From JANMAT01 sp031359995 (lineage in GTDB: Bacteria; Actinomycetota; Acidimicrobiia; Acidimicrobiales; Ilumatobacteraceae): 13,283 nucleotides of DNA. The notes beneath the pieces were generated by a model. The model saw only the letters and a list, made by a program, of their open reading frames with translations. It did no database searches and was not told the origin of the DNA. Location of the stretch: positions 1 to 13,283 of the forward strand of contig JANMAT010000198.1 of the NCBI GenBank assembly GCA_031359995.1. The letters run 5' to 3'. Positions 1 to 6,673 of this stretch are shown here, piece after piece. The stretch's first letter is position 1. Each line of letters begins with the position of its first letter. A program made the position numbers and the translations under genes.

Positions 1-1
1 A

Positions 2-21
2 GTGAGAACATACATTCTCAC
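2..21. promoter_or_regulatory. Candidate TetR operator over a -10-like element
   Basis: A perfect inverted repeat with arms GTGAGAA (2-8) and TTCTCAC (15-21) and a 6-base spacer. The 20-bp size is typical of TetR-family operators. A -10-like TACATT (11-16) lies inside it and a GAGAGG ribosome-binding site follows at 25-30. A TetR gene is the second gene of the operon, so autoregulation is the simplest inference. Any -35 would lie outside the window, and no binding data exist here. Confidence 0.5.
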
Positions 22-37
22 GACGAGAGGCGCCGCG

Positions 38-499
38 ATGACGAACCCGGCCAGACTGCCGCTCCCCCCGTTCGACGAGGCGTCCGCCCGGCAGAAGGTG
101 CTCGCCGCCGAAGCGGCGTGGAACACCCGTGATCCCGATCGCGTCGCCGGCGCCTACTCCGCCGATTCGGTGTGGCGGAACCGGTCCGAGTTCATCGTTG
201 GCCGCGACGAGATCGTCGCGTTCCTGCGGGCGAAGTGGGAGCGCGAGCTCGACTACGTGCTGCGCAAGGACCTGTGGGCGTTCCACGGGAACCGCATCGC
301 CGTTCGCTTCCAGTACGAGTGGCACGACGCGACCGGCCGGTGGTTCCGGTCGTATGGCAACGAGAACTGGGAGTTCGACGAGCTCGGATTCATGCGCCGC
401 CGCGAGGCGAGCATCAACGACGTCGCAATAGCGGCCGACGAGCGGCGCATCTTTGGGCCGCGCCCCGACGGCGACACGAGCGGGATCCCGCTGCGATGA
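38..499 (+). CDS. DUF1348 / NTF2-like superfamily protein
   Basis: A 153-residue protein of the DUF1348 group of the NTF2/SnoaL-like fold. Recognisable features are the N-terminal helix with AAEAAWNTRDPDRVAGAYS (about residues 24-42), the VWRNRSEFIVGRDEI stretch, and the aromatic strands RFQYEWHD and SYGNENWEF. NTF2-like proteins form a cone-shaped pocket that can bind or act on small molecules; the substrate here is unknown. I chose the ATG at 38 over the in-frame GTG at 2 because a GAGAGG ribosome-binding site lies 7 bases upstream and the GTG falls inside the inverted repeat at 2-21. The stop overlaps the next start (ATGA at 496-499), so it is probably translationally coupled to the TetR gene, a common pairing for this family. 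Family assignment is fairly secure; the role is not. Confidence 0.85.
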   Translation: MTNPARLPLPPFDEASARQKVLAAEAAWNTRDPDRVAGAYSADSVWRNRSEFIVGRDEIVAFLRAKWERELDYVLRKDLWAFHGNRIAVRFQYEWHDATGRWFRSYGNENWEFDELGFMRRREASINDVAIAADERRIFGPRPDGDTSGIPLR

Positions 500-1080
500 G
501 CCCGGCCGCCACCCGGACGGTGGACGACGCCCGCCGGGCTGTGCTGCGGGCCGCCGGCGAGCTGTTCTACGCACGGGGCATCGGCGGCGTGGTGATGAGC
601 GACATCCGGGACGAGGCCGGCGTGTCGATACGACGGCTGTACACGCTGTACCCCTCGAAGAGCGACCTCGTGGCCGGCTGGCTCAGCGACCGGCACGACC
701 GGTGGATGGCGTGGTTCACCACGGCCGTGGACCGCCACGTGGCCGCTGGCGCCGATCCCGTGCTCGCCACCTTCGACGCCATCGCGGAGTGGGTCACCTC
801 GCCCGGCTACCGCGGCTGCGCCTTCATCAACTCCCTCGCCGAGACGAGCGAGCTCGACGACGCCCACCGCGCCATCATCGCCGACCACAAGCGCGACCTC
901 ACACGGCACCTCGCCCGCCTCGCCGCCCGCGACCACCCGCGCGGGCCGGCATGGATGCCCGCCGCCCTCGCCGTCGTCATCGACGGCGCCATCGTCCAGT
1001 GCACCATCTTCAGCAGCACCGCACCCCTCGACGCGGCCCGATCCGCCATCCACCACCTCCTCGAAACGACCCCCACGTGA
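496..1080 (+). CDS. TetR/AcrR-family transcriptional regulator
   Basis: A 194-residue TetR-type repressor. The N-terminal DNA-binding domain spans about residues 10-62: helix 1 with AVLRAAGELFYARGIGGVVM, then the helix-turn-helix IRDEAGVSIRRLYTLYPSKSDLV, ending in the usual Y/F-x-S-K-x-x-L signature. The C-terminal ligand domain contains GYRGCAFINSLAE, a pattern I know from TetR proteins paired with small-molecule enzymes. Its ATG overlaps the stop of the DUF1348 gene (ATGA) and its stop overlaps the GTG of the MOSC gene (GTGA), so all three are probably co-transcribed and coupled. The inverted repeat at 2-21 is its probable operator. The inducing ligand cannot be read from the sequence. Confidence 0.92.
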   Translation: MSPAATRTVDDARRAVLRAAGELFYARGIGGVVMSDIRDEAGVSIRRLYTLYPSKSDLVAGWLSDRHDRWMAWFTTAVDRHVAAGADPVLATFDAIAEWVTSPGYRGCAFINSLAETSELDDAHRAIIADHKRDLTRHLARLAARDHPRGPAWMPAALAVVIDGAIVQCTIFSSTAPLDAARSAIHHLLETTPT

Positions 1081-1721
1081 CCCTCACCATCGGCGCCCTG
1101 TGGCGCTACCCCGTCAAGACCCTGGCCGGCGAACCCCTCGACACCGCCGACGTCACCACCAACGGCATCGTCGGCGACCGCATCGTCCACGTGCGCGGGC
1201 CCGAGGGCGTCCGCACCTCCCGCCGCTTCCACGACCTGCTCGGCCTCCACGCGACCCTCGGTCCCGACGGCGAGCCCCTCGTGGACGCCCAGCCCTGGAC
1301 CGCACCCGAGGTGCTCGAGCGGGTCCGGGCCGTCGCCGGTGCCGATGCAACCCTCGCCCGCTACGACGGCGTCGAGCGCTTCGACGTCCTCCCGCTCCTC
1401 GTCGCGACCGACGGCGCCGTGGCCGCGTTCGGGCGGGACGTCCGCCGCCTCCGCCCCAACATCGTCATCGACGGCGTCGACGGCGTCGACGAGTTCGACT
1501 GGCCCGGCGCCGAGCTCCACATCGGCGACACCGTGATCACGCTCGACTCACGCCGCGGCCGCTGCCCCATGACGACCGTCGACCCCGACACCCTGGCCGT
1601 GGACCGCGACGTGCTCAAGGACATCATCCGGCGCTTCGACGGCAAGCTCGCGCTCAACGCCGACGTGCTCCGCCCCGGCACCATCCGCGTGGGCGATCCC
1701 GTGCACCTCGTCCGGCCGTAG
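1077..1721 (+). CDS. MOSC-domain protein, YcbX/mARC-like
   Basis: A 214-residue MOSC protein. The N-terminal beta-barrel motif LWRYPVKTLAGE is at residues 8-19, followed by RTSRRF (46-51), RLRPNIVIDG (124-133) and the MOSC core GRCPMTTVDPDT (161-172). In YcbX and mARC enzymes the equivalent cysteine ligates the molybdenum cofactor; here it is C163. The family carries out Moco-dependent N-reduction or N-detoxification, needing a redox partner; none is fused here, since the protein ends at RVGDPVHLVRP without the ferredoxin domain of YcbX. It starts at a GTG inside the TetR stop (GTGA), so it is co-translated with the regulator. The enzyme class is likely; the substrate is unknown. Confidence 0.88.
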   Translation: MTLTIGALWRYPVKTLAGEPLDTADVTTNGIVGDRIVHVRGPEGVRTSRRFHDLLGLHATLGPDGEPLVDAQPWTAPEVLERVRAVAGADATLARYDGVERFDVLPLLVATDGAVAAFGRDVRRLRPNIVIDGVDGVDEFDWPGAELHIGDTVITLDSRRGRCPMTTVDPDTLAVDRDVLKDIIRRFDGKLALNADVLRPGTIRVGDPVHLVRP

Positions 1722-2114
1722 CGCCGCTGATTGCCCCGGGGTCCTGAGGTGCCTCTTCGAGCAGCACGTCAGCCAGGCGACCCGCAGGGCGACGTCCGAG
1801 AGACGGAGCGTGCCGATCCCGCCGACCCGTCAGGGGCTGCCTCCTGGTGAACTCTGGTGGCCGGCACCCGCCCCTCGGCCGAGAACGATCGCTGGCGTGC
1901 GGGGGTCGCATGGCTCGCTGCGCACGTCGACGCGGTGTCCGGCTCGTACACACGACGTCTCCACCGCCTTCGCGCCTGACGATACCTTCGCACGGGATGT
2001 CGACCAACACCACTAACTGCGGCGCGATGACTTCGGTCGTCGTCCTGTGTCGAAATCGCGGATCTCGGTTCGTAGAGATAGCGAGACTTCGCCGCCGAGC
2101 ACTGGAGCACACGC
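1722..2114. other. Intergenic stretch without a convincing gene
   Basis: 393 bases between the MOSC gene and the RibD-C-like gene. Open frames exist on both strands, but their translations are rich in Arg, Pro and Ser, match no family I recognise and lack a good ribosome-binding site. A possible minus-strand remnant reading RLSDVALRVAWLTC lies around 1750-1810 but is too short to assign. The 3' end presumably carries the promoter of the next gene; TAGAGA at 2073-2078 is a weak -10 candidate without a clear -35. Confidence 0.5.
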
Positions 2115-2783
2115 ATGCAGTTGACGGTCACTACGTTCCTCACGTTGGACGGTGTGATGCAAGGCCCGGGCGGTCCCGACGAGGACCGCACCGACGGCTT
2201 CGACCTGGGCGACTGGCTTCCCGCCTTCATGGATCCATCCGCCGGAGCCCTGGTCGCCGAGTGGTTCGGTCACGCCGACGCCTTCCTGCTCGGCCGCCGG
2301 ACCTTCGAGACCTTCGCCGGGTTCTGGCCGCGCATCACCGATCAGGACGATCCCGTTGCCAGCCGGCTCAACGGCCGACCGAAGTACGTCGTGAGCGGCA
2401 CGCTGACGACGACGGAGTGGGCCGGCACCGAGTTCGTCACCGGCGACCTCGTCGCGGCCGTCCGAGCGATCAAGGCGCGGCCCGGCGATGAGGTTCAGGT
2501 GCACGGCAGCGGAACCCTCGCGCGCGCCCTGCACGATCTGGACCTGATCGACGAGTACCGGCTGTGGACCTACCCCGTCGTCCTGGGCCGGGGCCGGCGA
2601 CTCTTCACCGATGGCGTCGCGCCCCCCAGCTTCGACGTCGTCGACCAGCGCGCGACCTCCACCGGCGTCACCGTGACATGCCTCCGACCGACCGGGCCGG
2701 TTCGACAGGCCGGGTTCGAGGTCGAGCACGGCAGCGAGGTGATCGTCGACGAGACCGGCACCCGAGCACCGTTCGACCAGTGA
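2115..2783 (+). CDS. RibD C-terminal / dihydrofolate-reductase-like protein
   Basis: A 222-residue member of the RibD_C (DHFR-like reductase) family, the YwjB/YyaP group. The start MQLTVTTFLTLDGVMQGPGG is the family hallmark. A second conserved block is FLLGRRTFETFAGFWP (about residues 57-73), followed by KYVVSGTL, the nucleotide-binding strand VQVHGSGTLARAL (about 130-142) and LWTYPVVLGRGRRLF. Members are NAD(P)H-dependent oxidoreductases by fold, mostly of unknown substrate; this is neither full-length RibD (no deaminase domain) nor a proven DHFR. A GGAG ribosome-binding site (2104-2107) lies 7 bases before the ATG. The roughly 30 residues after CLRPTG extend past the usual core and are hydrophilic. 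It stands alone, with gene-free sequence on both sides. Confidence 0.88.
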   Translation: MQLTVTTFLTLDGVMQGPGGPDEDRTDGFDLGDWLPAFMDPSAGALVAEWFGHADAFLLGRRTFETFAGFWPRITDQDDPVASRLNGRPKYVVSGTLTTTEWAGTEFVTGDLVAAVRAIKARPGDEVQVHGSGTLARALHDLDLIDEYRLWTYPVVLGRGRRLFTDGVAPPSFDVVDQRATSTGVTVTCLRPTGPVRQAGFEVEHGSEVIVDETGTRAPFDQ

Positions 2784-3012
2784 TCAGCTGCGATCTCCAC
2801 GCTGGTCTCGTCCGCGACGGTGTCCGACACCTAACGAACGAACGGTGAACACGGCGGGTGGTCGCCCCAAGCGGCCTCTCCGCTACGACCAAGCTCGTCC
2901 GGCTCGGCGGTGGACGGGATGGTCCCCGATGCTCCGCGGGCCCGCACGGTTCCCGCCGGGTGCCGGGCGGTCGACCACCCGCCTGCCAGACCCGGGGGCC
3001 GGTGCCCAGTTC

Positions 3013-3041
3013 TTGCCGTTTCGTGAACTCGGGGCGATAAG
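3013..3041 (+). promoter_or_regulatory. Candidate sigma-70-type promoter of the secreted-protein gene
   Basis: TTGCCG (3013-3018) and GATAAG (3036-3041) are separated by 17 bases, each matching the consensus hexamers at four of six positions. Transcription from here would give a leader of about 60 bases before the ATG at 3112. This is sequence match only. Confidence 0.35.
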
Positions 3042-3056
3042 GCAAGCCTGATCGCC
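3033..3056. promoter_or_regulatory. 24-bp dyad overlapping the candidate -10
   Basis: The arms GGCGATAAGGC and GCCTGATCGCC pair at 10 of 11 positions around a central AA. The left arm covers the candidate -10 (GATAAG), where a bound repressor would block transcription; as RNA it would be a hairpin at the start of the leader. It loosely resembles AGGC/GCCT metalloregulator sites but does not match the 19-bp DtxR/IdeR consensus. Confidence 0.4.
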
Positions 3057-3111
3057 TCGGCGTGCGTTTCTTGTCATGGCGCGTCCGGCGCCACCACAAA
3101 GGAGACTTGCG

Positions 3112-4119
3112 ATGCACAATCCTCGAAGGGTCATCATCGGCTCGCTGGTGGGAGCGTTGTCCGTGGCGGCGGTGTCCATGGCCACCGCCGCGTCTGCCAG
3201 CGGCTCGAGCACCCGCGTTTTCGTGCCTGGCGCCGTGGTCAACCCCGACCACACGGTCACCCTCCCGCTGCACAAGGGCCGCTCGGGGTCGCGGACGGTG
3301 TGGTTCGTGGTGACCGAGGCGTCCGACTCGAACCACGCTGATCGCTGGCACGCGTCGGTCTCACAAAAGCTGGCCAATGCCGTTGGCACCAGCGCCGTGC
3401 AACAGGTGAGCGTCGACAGCGACGGGACCGTCGTCTTTCCGGCGTCGGTGGACTTCACGCCGTCACGGTCGGTCGCGCCCGGACCGCTCGGGTTCCCACC
3501 GGTCGCCGCCGCGCCCGGCGCGGTCGGTGAGTCCGGCTACAGCCCGCTCGTGCAATTGCCGGACGGTGCCGTGTTGAACGCGCCCCAACTCGCCAATGCC
3601 AGCGGCCAGGCCGACAAAATCGTCGCCCTCGACACGGCCGCCGGCACCGTCCGCTACCGGCTGACTGACGGCTTCGCCCGTGGCAACAAGGTCGTCTACA
3701 TCTCCACCGACGCCACCGACCCGGGCGCGGCAGCGATCGAGGACGTCACGTATGCCCCAGCCCTGAACGCGGCACCGTTCGCCGGCGGTGACGGTACCGA
3801 TTCGGCCCGTGCCAGCCTGGCGGCCGTCACCAACGGTCAGACCGGCGTGGGCAACCCCCAGCGGCAGGGCCTCAACTCCGCGCTGAAGGGTGAGGGCGAC
3901 CCGCTCAACGTCCTGGCCTGGACCCCGAACCAGGGTCGCTACAGCCCGCTGTGGGATGTTCACTTCACCCAGTTCGCCCCCGGCGTGACACCGACGCTCC
4001 AGAAGGAGTTCACCGGGATCGAGAAGCTCGCCGAGGCCGGCAAGGTGACAGCGTTCCCGGCCGGGCCGTGGGGACCGACCGGCTTCATCGTCAACTGCCC
4101 CATCATCGCCCAGGTGTGA
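3112..4119 (+). CDS. Secreted protein of unknown function
   Basis: A 335-residue exported protein. The N-terminus has a basic stretch (HNPRR), a hydrophobic core VIIGSLVGALSVAAVSM (about residues 7-23) and a likely signal-peptidase-I site after ATAASAS near residue 30. The mature part has conserved-looking blocks: SGYSPLVQLPDGAVLNAPQL, RYRLTDGFARGNKVVYISTD, NPQRQGLNSAL and YSPLWDVHFTQF. I recall such blocks from uncharacterised secreted proteins of soil bacteria and fungi, but can name no function. There is no membrane anchor after the signal peptide, no lipobox, and only one cysteine in the mature part, near the C-terminus (NCPII). An AAAGGAG ribosome-binding site (3098-3104) lies 7 bases before the ATG and decides the start over the upstream in-frame ATG at 3076. 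A strong hairpin follows the stop. Confidence 0.85.
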   Translation: MHNPRRVIIGSLVGALSVAAVSMATAASASGSSTRVFVPGAVVNPDHTVTLPLHKGRSGSRTVWFVVTEASDSNHADRWHASVSQKLANAVGTSAVQQVSVDSDGTVVFPASVDFTPSRSVAPGPLGFPPVAAAPGAVGESGYSPLVQLPDGAVLNAPQLANASGQADKIVALDTAAGTVRYRLTDGFARGNKVVYISTDATDPGAAAIEDVTYAPALNAAPFAGGDGTDSARASLAAVTNGQTGVGNPQRQGLNSALKGEGDPLNVLAWTPNQGRYSPLWDVHFTQFAPGVTPTLQKEFTGIEKLAEAGKVTAFPAGPWGPTGFIVNCPIIAQV

Positions 4120-4130
4120 CCGACTGAGAC

Positions 4131-4164
4131 GTGGGGCCGGTCGGACCGTGCCGACCGGCCCCAC
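4131..4164 (+). terminator. Strong hairpin after the secreted-protein gene
   Basis: A perfect 14-bp stem (GTGGGGCCGGTCGG at 4131-4144 with CCGACCGGCCCCAC at 4151-4164) with a 6-base loop, starting 11 bases after the TGA. There is no U-tract (TCTCCC follows), as is common for GC-rich actinobacterial terminators. It also lies between the secreted gene and the AraC fragment. Confidence 0.7.
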
Positions 4165-4170
4165 TCTCCC

Positions 4171-4461
4171 GGGTACGGCGGACCGCTCGATGCCTTCGCC
4201 GTCGACGCCGGCGCGAGTAGACGCACCATCGAGCGCTTCTTCCTGGTCGAGACGGGCATGCCGGTGCTCGCCTGGCGGAACCGGCTCCGCATCCTCACCG
4301 CGATGCGCGACCTCGGCGACGGCCACACGATCTCAGCGATCGCCCGCCGCCTCGGCTACTCGTCACCGAGCGCTTTCGTCACGATGTTCCGCCGCGAAAC
4401 CGGCACGACACCGACCGCCTACTTTCGTGACCGAGCCGTCGTCGATCCGAGCACCGCCTGA
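4171..4461 (+). pseudogene. C-terminal half of an AraC-family regulator (truncated)
   Basis: From about 4174 the frame reads YGGPLDAFAVDAGASRRTIERF, then LVETGMPVLAWRNRLRIL, TISAIARRLGYSSPSAFVTMFRRETGTTPTAYF and a stop at 4459-4461. This is a nearly complete AraC/XylS double helix-turn-helix domain of about 90 residues. The N-terminal cupin sensing half expected in this family is absent: the sequence upstream is the hairpin and the secreted-protein gene. The remnant is in the same frame as that gene and only the TGA at 4117-4119 separates them. An internal ATG (4258) could yield 67 residues containing only the second helix-turn-helix, without a good ribosome-binding site. Most likely a relic of a deletion or insertion that removed the 5' half; a functional stand-alone DNA-binding peptide is less likely. 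Confidence 0.75.
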
Positions 4462-4468
4462 GCCCACT

Positions 4469-4489
4469 GTCGGGTAAGACGCGCCCGAC
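4469..4489. terminator. Possible weak terminator between convergent genes
   Basis: A 6-bp stem (GTCGGG at 4469-4474 with CCCGAC at 4484-4489) and a 9-base loop, lying between the AraC remnant and the convergent dehalogenase gene. It could end transcripts from either side, but the stem is short and has no U-tract. Confidence 0.25.
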
Positions 4490-4553
4490 CCGGCAGGTCA
4501 GGTCTCCTCCTGGCGATCCGGCATCGACTGGCGGGCTCGGACCGTGTGACGGG

Positions 4554-5222
4554 CTACAAGCCGTCGAGGAGCGCGAGGAGTCCGCGGAGATCCGAGAGTT
4601 GGTGATCGGCACTCCGGCCGAGGTGATCGGGCTCCAAGCCGGTGCGGTTGATCCACGCGACCTGGAGTCCGGCGTGGGCGGCGCCGATGGCATCCCAGCT
4701 GTTGGCCGACACGAACAGGATGTCATCGTCGGCTCGGCTGAGGACCTCGATGGCGTGGCGGTAGACGCGGGGATCGGGCTTGTACATGCCGAGCGGATCG
4801 ACGGAGATCACGCTGTCGATCAAACCTTCGACGCCGGCGGCCGCCACCGCCGCCGCGAGCATGGCCTCGGTCCCATTCGACAGGATCGAACAGGCCACAC
4901 CGCGCTGGCGCAGCGCGTGCAACACCTCGATGACGTCGGGATACGGGTCGAGCTCGAGGTACGCCCGGAGCAGGTCGGCCTGCAGCGCCGGGTCACGCAC
5001 GGCGTGGGTGGCGAGGGCGACGTCGAGGGCGTCGGCAGTCACCGTGGCGAAGTCGACATATCGACCCATGAGGGTGCGCAGCCACGTGTACTCGAGCTGC
5101 TTGGTTCGCCACAGCTGCGACACCGCCGCACCAACGGCGCCGAGCCGGTCGACGTGACGACGCACCGCGCTGTGCACGTCGAACAGGGTCCCGTACGCGT
5201 CGAAGACACAGGCCGTGACCAC
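4554..5222 (-). CDS. L-2-haloacid dehalogenase (HAD type II)
   Basis: A 222-residue HAD-superfamily protein of the (S)-2-haloacid dehalogenase type, which hydrolyses the carbon-halogen bond of L-2-haloalkanoates to D-2-hydroxyacids in the cytoplasm. All catalytic positions known from Pseudomonas L-DEX are present: nucleophile D8 and T12 in FDAYGTLFD, R39 in LWRTKQLEYTWLR, S115 in LSNGT, K148 and Y154 in YKPDPRVY, and S172, N174 and D177 in SANSWDAIG. Length is normal for the family. The start is a GTG only 3 bases after the stop of the DsbA-like gene, with AAGGA upstream, so it is the last gene of the minus-strand redox operon. Haloacid dehalogenase activity is well supported by the residues; the natural substrate is not known. 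Confidence 0.9.
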   Translation of the reverse strand: MVTACVFDAYGTLFDVHSAVRRHVDRLGAVGAAVSQLWRTKQLEYTWLRTLMGRYVDFATVTADALDVALATHAVRDPALQADLLRAYLELDPYPDVIEVLHALRQRGVACSILSNGTEAMLAAAVAAAGVEGLIDSVISVDPLGMYKPDPRVYRHAIEVLSRADDDILFVSANSWDAIGAAHAGLQVAWINRTGLEPDHLGRSADHQLSDLRGLLALLDGL

Positions 5223-5225
5223 GGG

Positions 5226-5981
5226 TCAGTCCTTGCGGTCCCCGGGTAGGTGCCCGGCGCGGTGGCCGCCCTTCCAGTCCTCCTGGGCGGGGCGGTCGGC
5301 GCGGCCGCCGAGGATGGTGAGTTGTGGGGCTTCGCGGAGGCTGCGCTTCATCTCCGCGAAGCCGGGGTAGGCGGCCAGGGTGGTGACCGCATGCCAGAGC
5401 GGAAGCGCGTCGGCGTCGTCGGGCACGCGGGAGATGACCGGCCCGAAGAACGAGAGCCCGTCGGGTGGTTGGAAGGTGATGATCGGCGTGCCGACGTCAC
5501 GGCCGGTGCGCGTGAGCGCCAGTTCGGTCTCGTCGTCGAGCAGCGGGTCCCAGATGGTGTCGTCGAGCGCGAGGGCGTATGAGGTGGGAAGCCCGGCCGT
5601 GGCCAGCACCTGGGTGACGTGGTCGGTGGTGCTCAGACGATCACGCATACCCGAGCCGGGTGGCTGGTCCCAGTAGCTCTCGCCGTAGGCGGTCACCAGG
5701 GCACCGAGCGGTTCACGTCCGAGGTCGGCCCGGACGGCGGCGGCGACGCGAAGCATCCGCAGCCCGGCGGTGTGGCCGAACTCGTAGCCGGCGGGGAACT
5801 CGGTGGCGTAGTCCTTGTGCTTGTTGAGCAGACGCAGCGAGATGAACCGCCAATCGACCTTGTAGTCGGACTGGGCGGCGACCTTCACCACCCAACGCGA
5901 GGTGATCCAGGCGAACGGGCACACCGGGTCCCAGAAGAACTCGATGTCGTAGGGCGTGCCGGACGGTTCGGTCGTGCTCAT
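5226..5981 (-). CDS. DsbA-family thioredoxin-fold protein, Rv2466c-like
   Basis: A 251-residue DsbA/FrnE-type thioredoxin-fold protein. The blocks FWDPVCPFAWITSRWVVKVA (15-34), DVGTPIITF with the cis-proline (162-170), FFGPVISRVPDD (178-189) and AYPGFAEMKRS match my memory of mycobacterial Rv2466c, a mycothiol-dependent reductase that also activates nitro prodrugs. The active-site motif here is C21-P22-F23-A24 where Rv2466c has CPWC, so the resolving cysteine is missing. A monothiol mechanism using mycothiol, or loss of redox activity, would follow. A GAGGAG ribosome-binding site precedes the ATG at 5981, which I prefer to more upstream starts. It lies 43 bases after the peroxiredoxin-like gene and 3 bases before the dehalogenase gene, in one likely operon. 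The C-terminal 25 residues are hydrophilic and beyond the core fold. Confidence 0.87.
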   Translation of the reverse strand: MSTTEPSGTPYDIEFFWDPVCPFAWITSRWVVKVAAQSDYKVDWRFISLRLLNKHKDYATEFPAGYEFGHTAGLRMLRVAAAVRADLGREPLGALVTAYGESYWDQPPGSGMRDRLSTTDHVTQVLATAGLPTSYALALDDTIWDPLLDDETELALTRTGRDVGTPIITFQPPDGLSFFGPVISRVPDDADALPLWHAVTTLAAYPGFAEMKRSLREAPQLTILGGRADRPAQEDWKGGHRAGHLPGDRKD

Positions 5982-6024
5982 CGTTCGCTCCTCGCGGTCA
6001 TCGTGAACGGGTGGGTGAAGAACA

Positions 6025-6660
6025 TCATCGCAGCGCGGCGACGGCGGCGACGATGTCGGCCGGTTCCATCCTGGTGCGGTAGTCGGCATCGACGTGGGCG
6101 GCGCGAACGACGCCGTCGCGGTCGAGCACGAACGTGGCCGGGATCGGCAGGCGCCACGATCCGTCGGCGTTCTCGAGCGCGAGGTCGCGGGAGAACACGT
6201 GCTCCATCAGGTCGCGGGTGTCGCCCTCCACCGTGTAGAGCAGGCCGTAGGCATCGATGACGGTCTGGTCGACGTCGCTGAGCACGTCGAAGGACAGTTC
6301 GTGCTTGGCGGTCAACGACAGGCTGTGATCGGGCGCCTGCGGGCTGATCGCCACCACTGTGGCGCCGGCGGCGGTGATCTCCTCGAGGTGCTGTTGAAGG
6401 GCGCGCAGTTCGAGGTTGCAGAACGGGCACCATTCGCCCCGGTAGAACGTCAGCACCACCGGCCCCCGAGCGAGCAGCGCGGCCAGAGCGACGGGCTGAC
6501 CGGTGGCGTTGGGCAACGTGAACGCCGGAGCGGTCGCGCCGATCGAGACGCCGGTCGCTCGCACTGCCGCGGCACCGGCCCGGATGCGGGCGTCGATCGG
6601 TTCGGGGATGTTGGCGGTGATCTGGGCGATCTGGGTGGCGAGTGTCGTCGGTGTCGTCAT
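6025..6660 (-). CDS. Peroxiredoxin-like (AhpC/TSA family) protein
   Basis: A 211-residue thioredoxin-fold protein of the AhpC/TSA superfamily, peroxiredoxin-like subgroup. An N-terminal helical region (1-38) leads into the fold at IGATAPAFTLPNATGQ (40-55); the active site FYRGEWCPFCNLEL (72-85) holds the peroxidatic-position C78 and a second cysteine, C81, in a CPFC arrangement typical of this subgroup. Later landmarks are VAISPQAP and IPATFVLDRDGVVR. It should reduce peroxides or act as a thiol oxidoreductase in the cytoplasm; the electron donor is unknown. I chose the ATG at 6660 rather than the one at 6690, which lies in an operator-like repeat; the ribosome-binding site is weak either way. 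It is the first gene of the minus-strand operon and diverges from the TetR gene at 6737. Confidence 0.9.
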   Translation of the reverse strand: MTTPTTLATQIAQITANIPEPIDARIRAGAAAVRATGVSIGATAPAFTLPNATGQPVALAALLARGPVVLTFYRGEWCPFCNLELRALQQHLEEITAAGATVVAISPQAPDHSLSLTAKHELSFDVLSDVDQTVIDAYGLLYTVEGDTRDLMEHVFSRDLALENADGSWRLPIPATFVLDRDGVVRAAHVDADYRTRMEPADIVAAVAALR

Positions 6661-6673
6661 GACGCCAGCTTTC

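Larger units (their letters stand above)
2784..3111. other. Gene-free leader region with structured DNA/RNA
   Basis: 328 bases between the RibD-C-like gene and the secreted-protein gene. I see no credible coding frame. It holds a 12-bp long-range inverted repeat (GGCGGGTGGTCG at 2853-2864 with CGACCACCCGCC at 2972-2983), local hairpins between its arms (AGCGG...CCGCT, GGAC...GTCC and the palindrome GCGGGCCCGC), a candidate promoter near 3013-3041 and a dyad at 3033-3056. No riboswitch class I know fits. Confidence 0.55.

Noticed and set aside
1817..3040. A repeat pair suggested by similar minus-strand peptides (EFTRRQ and EFTKRQ) near 1830-1850 and 3010-3030
   Set aside because: The underlying DNA shares only a short stretch around GTGAACTC with no wider similarity; chance in GC-rich sequence.
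3033..3056. An iron box (DtxR/IdeR type)
   Set aside because: The dyad shares AGGC/GCCT elements but the spacing and flanks do not fit the 19-bp consensus; kept only as an unnamed dyad.
4599..5249. Long plus-strand frame opposite the dehalogenase gene
   Set aside because: All dehalogenase catalytic residues are on the minus strand; the plus frame is a Gly/Val/Glu-rich shadow.
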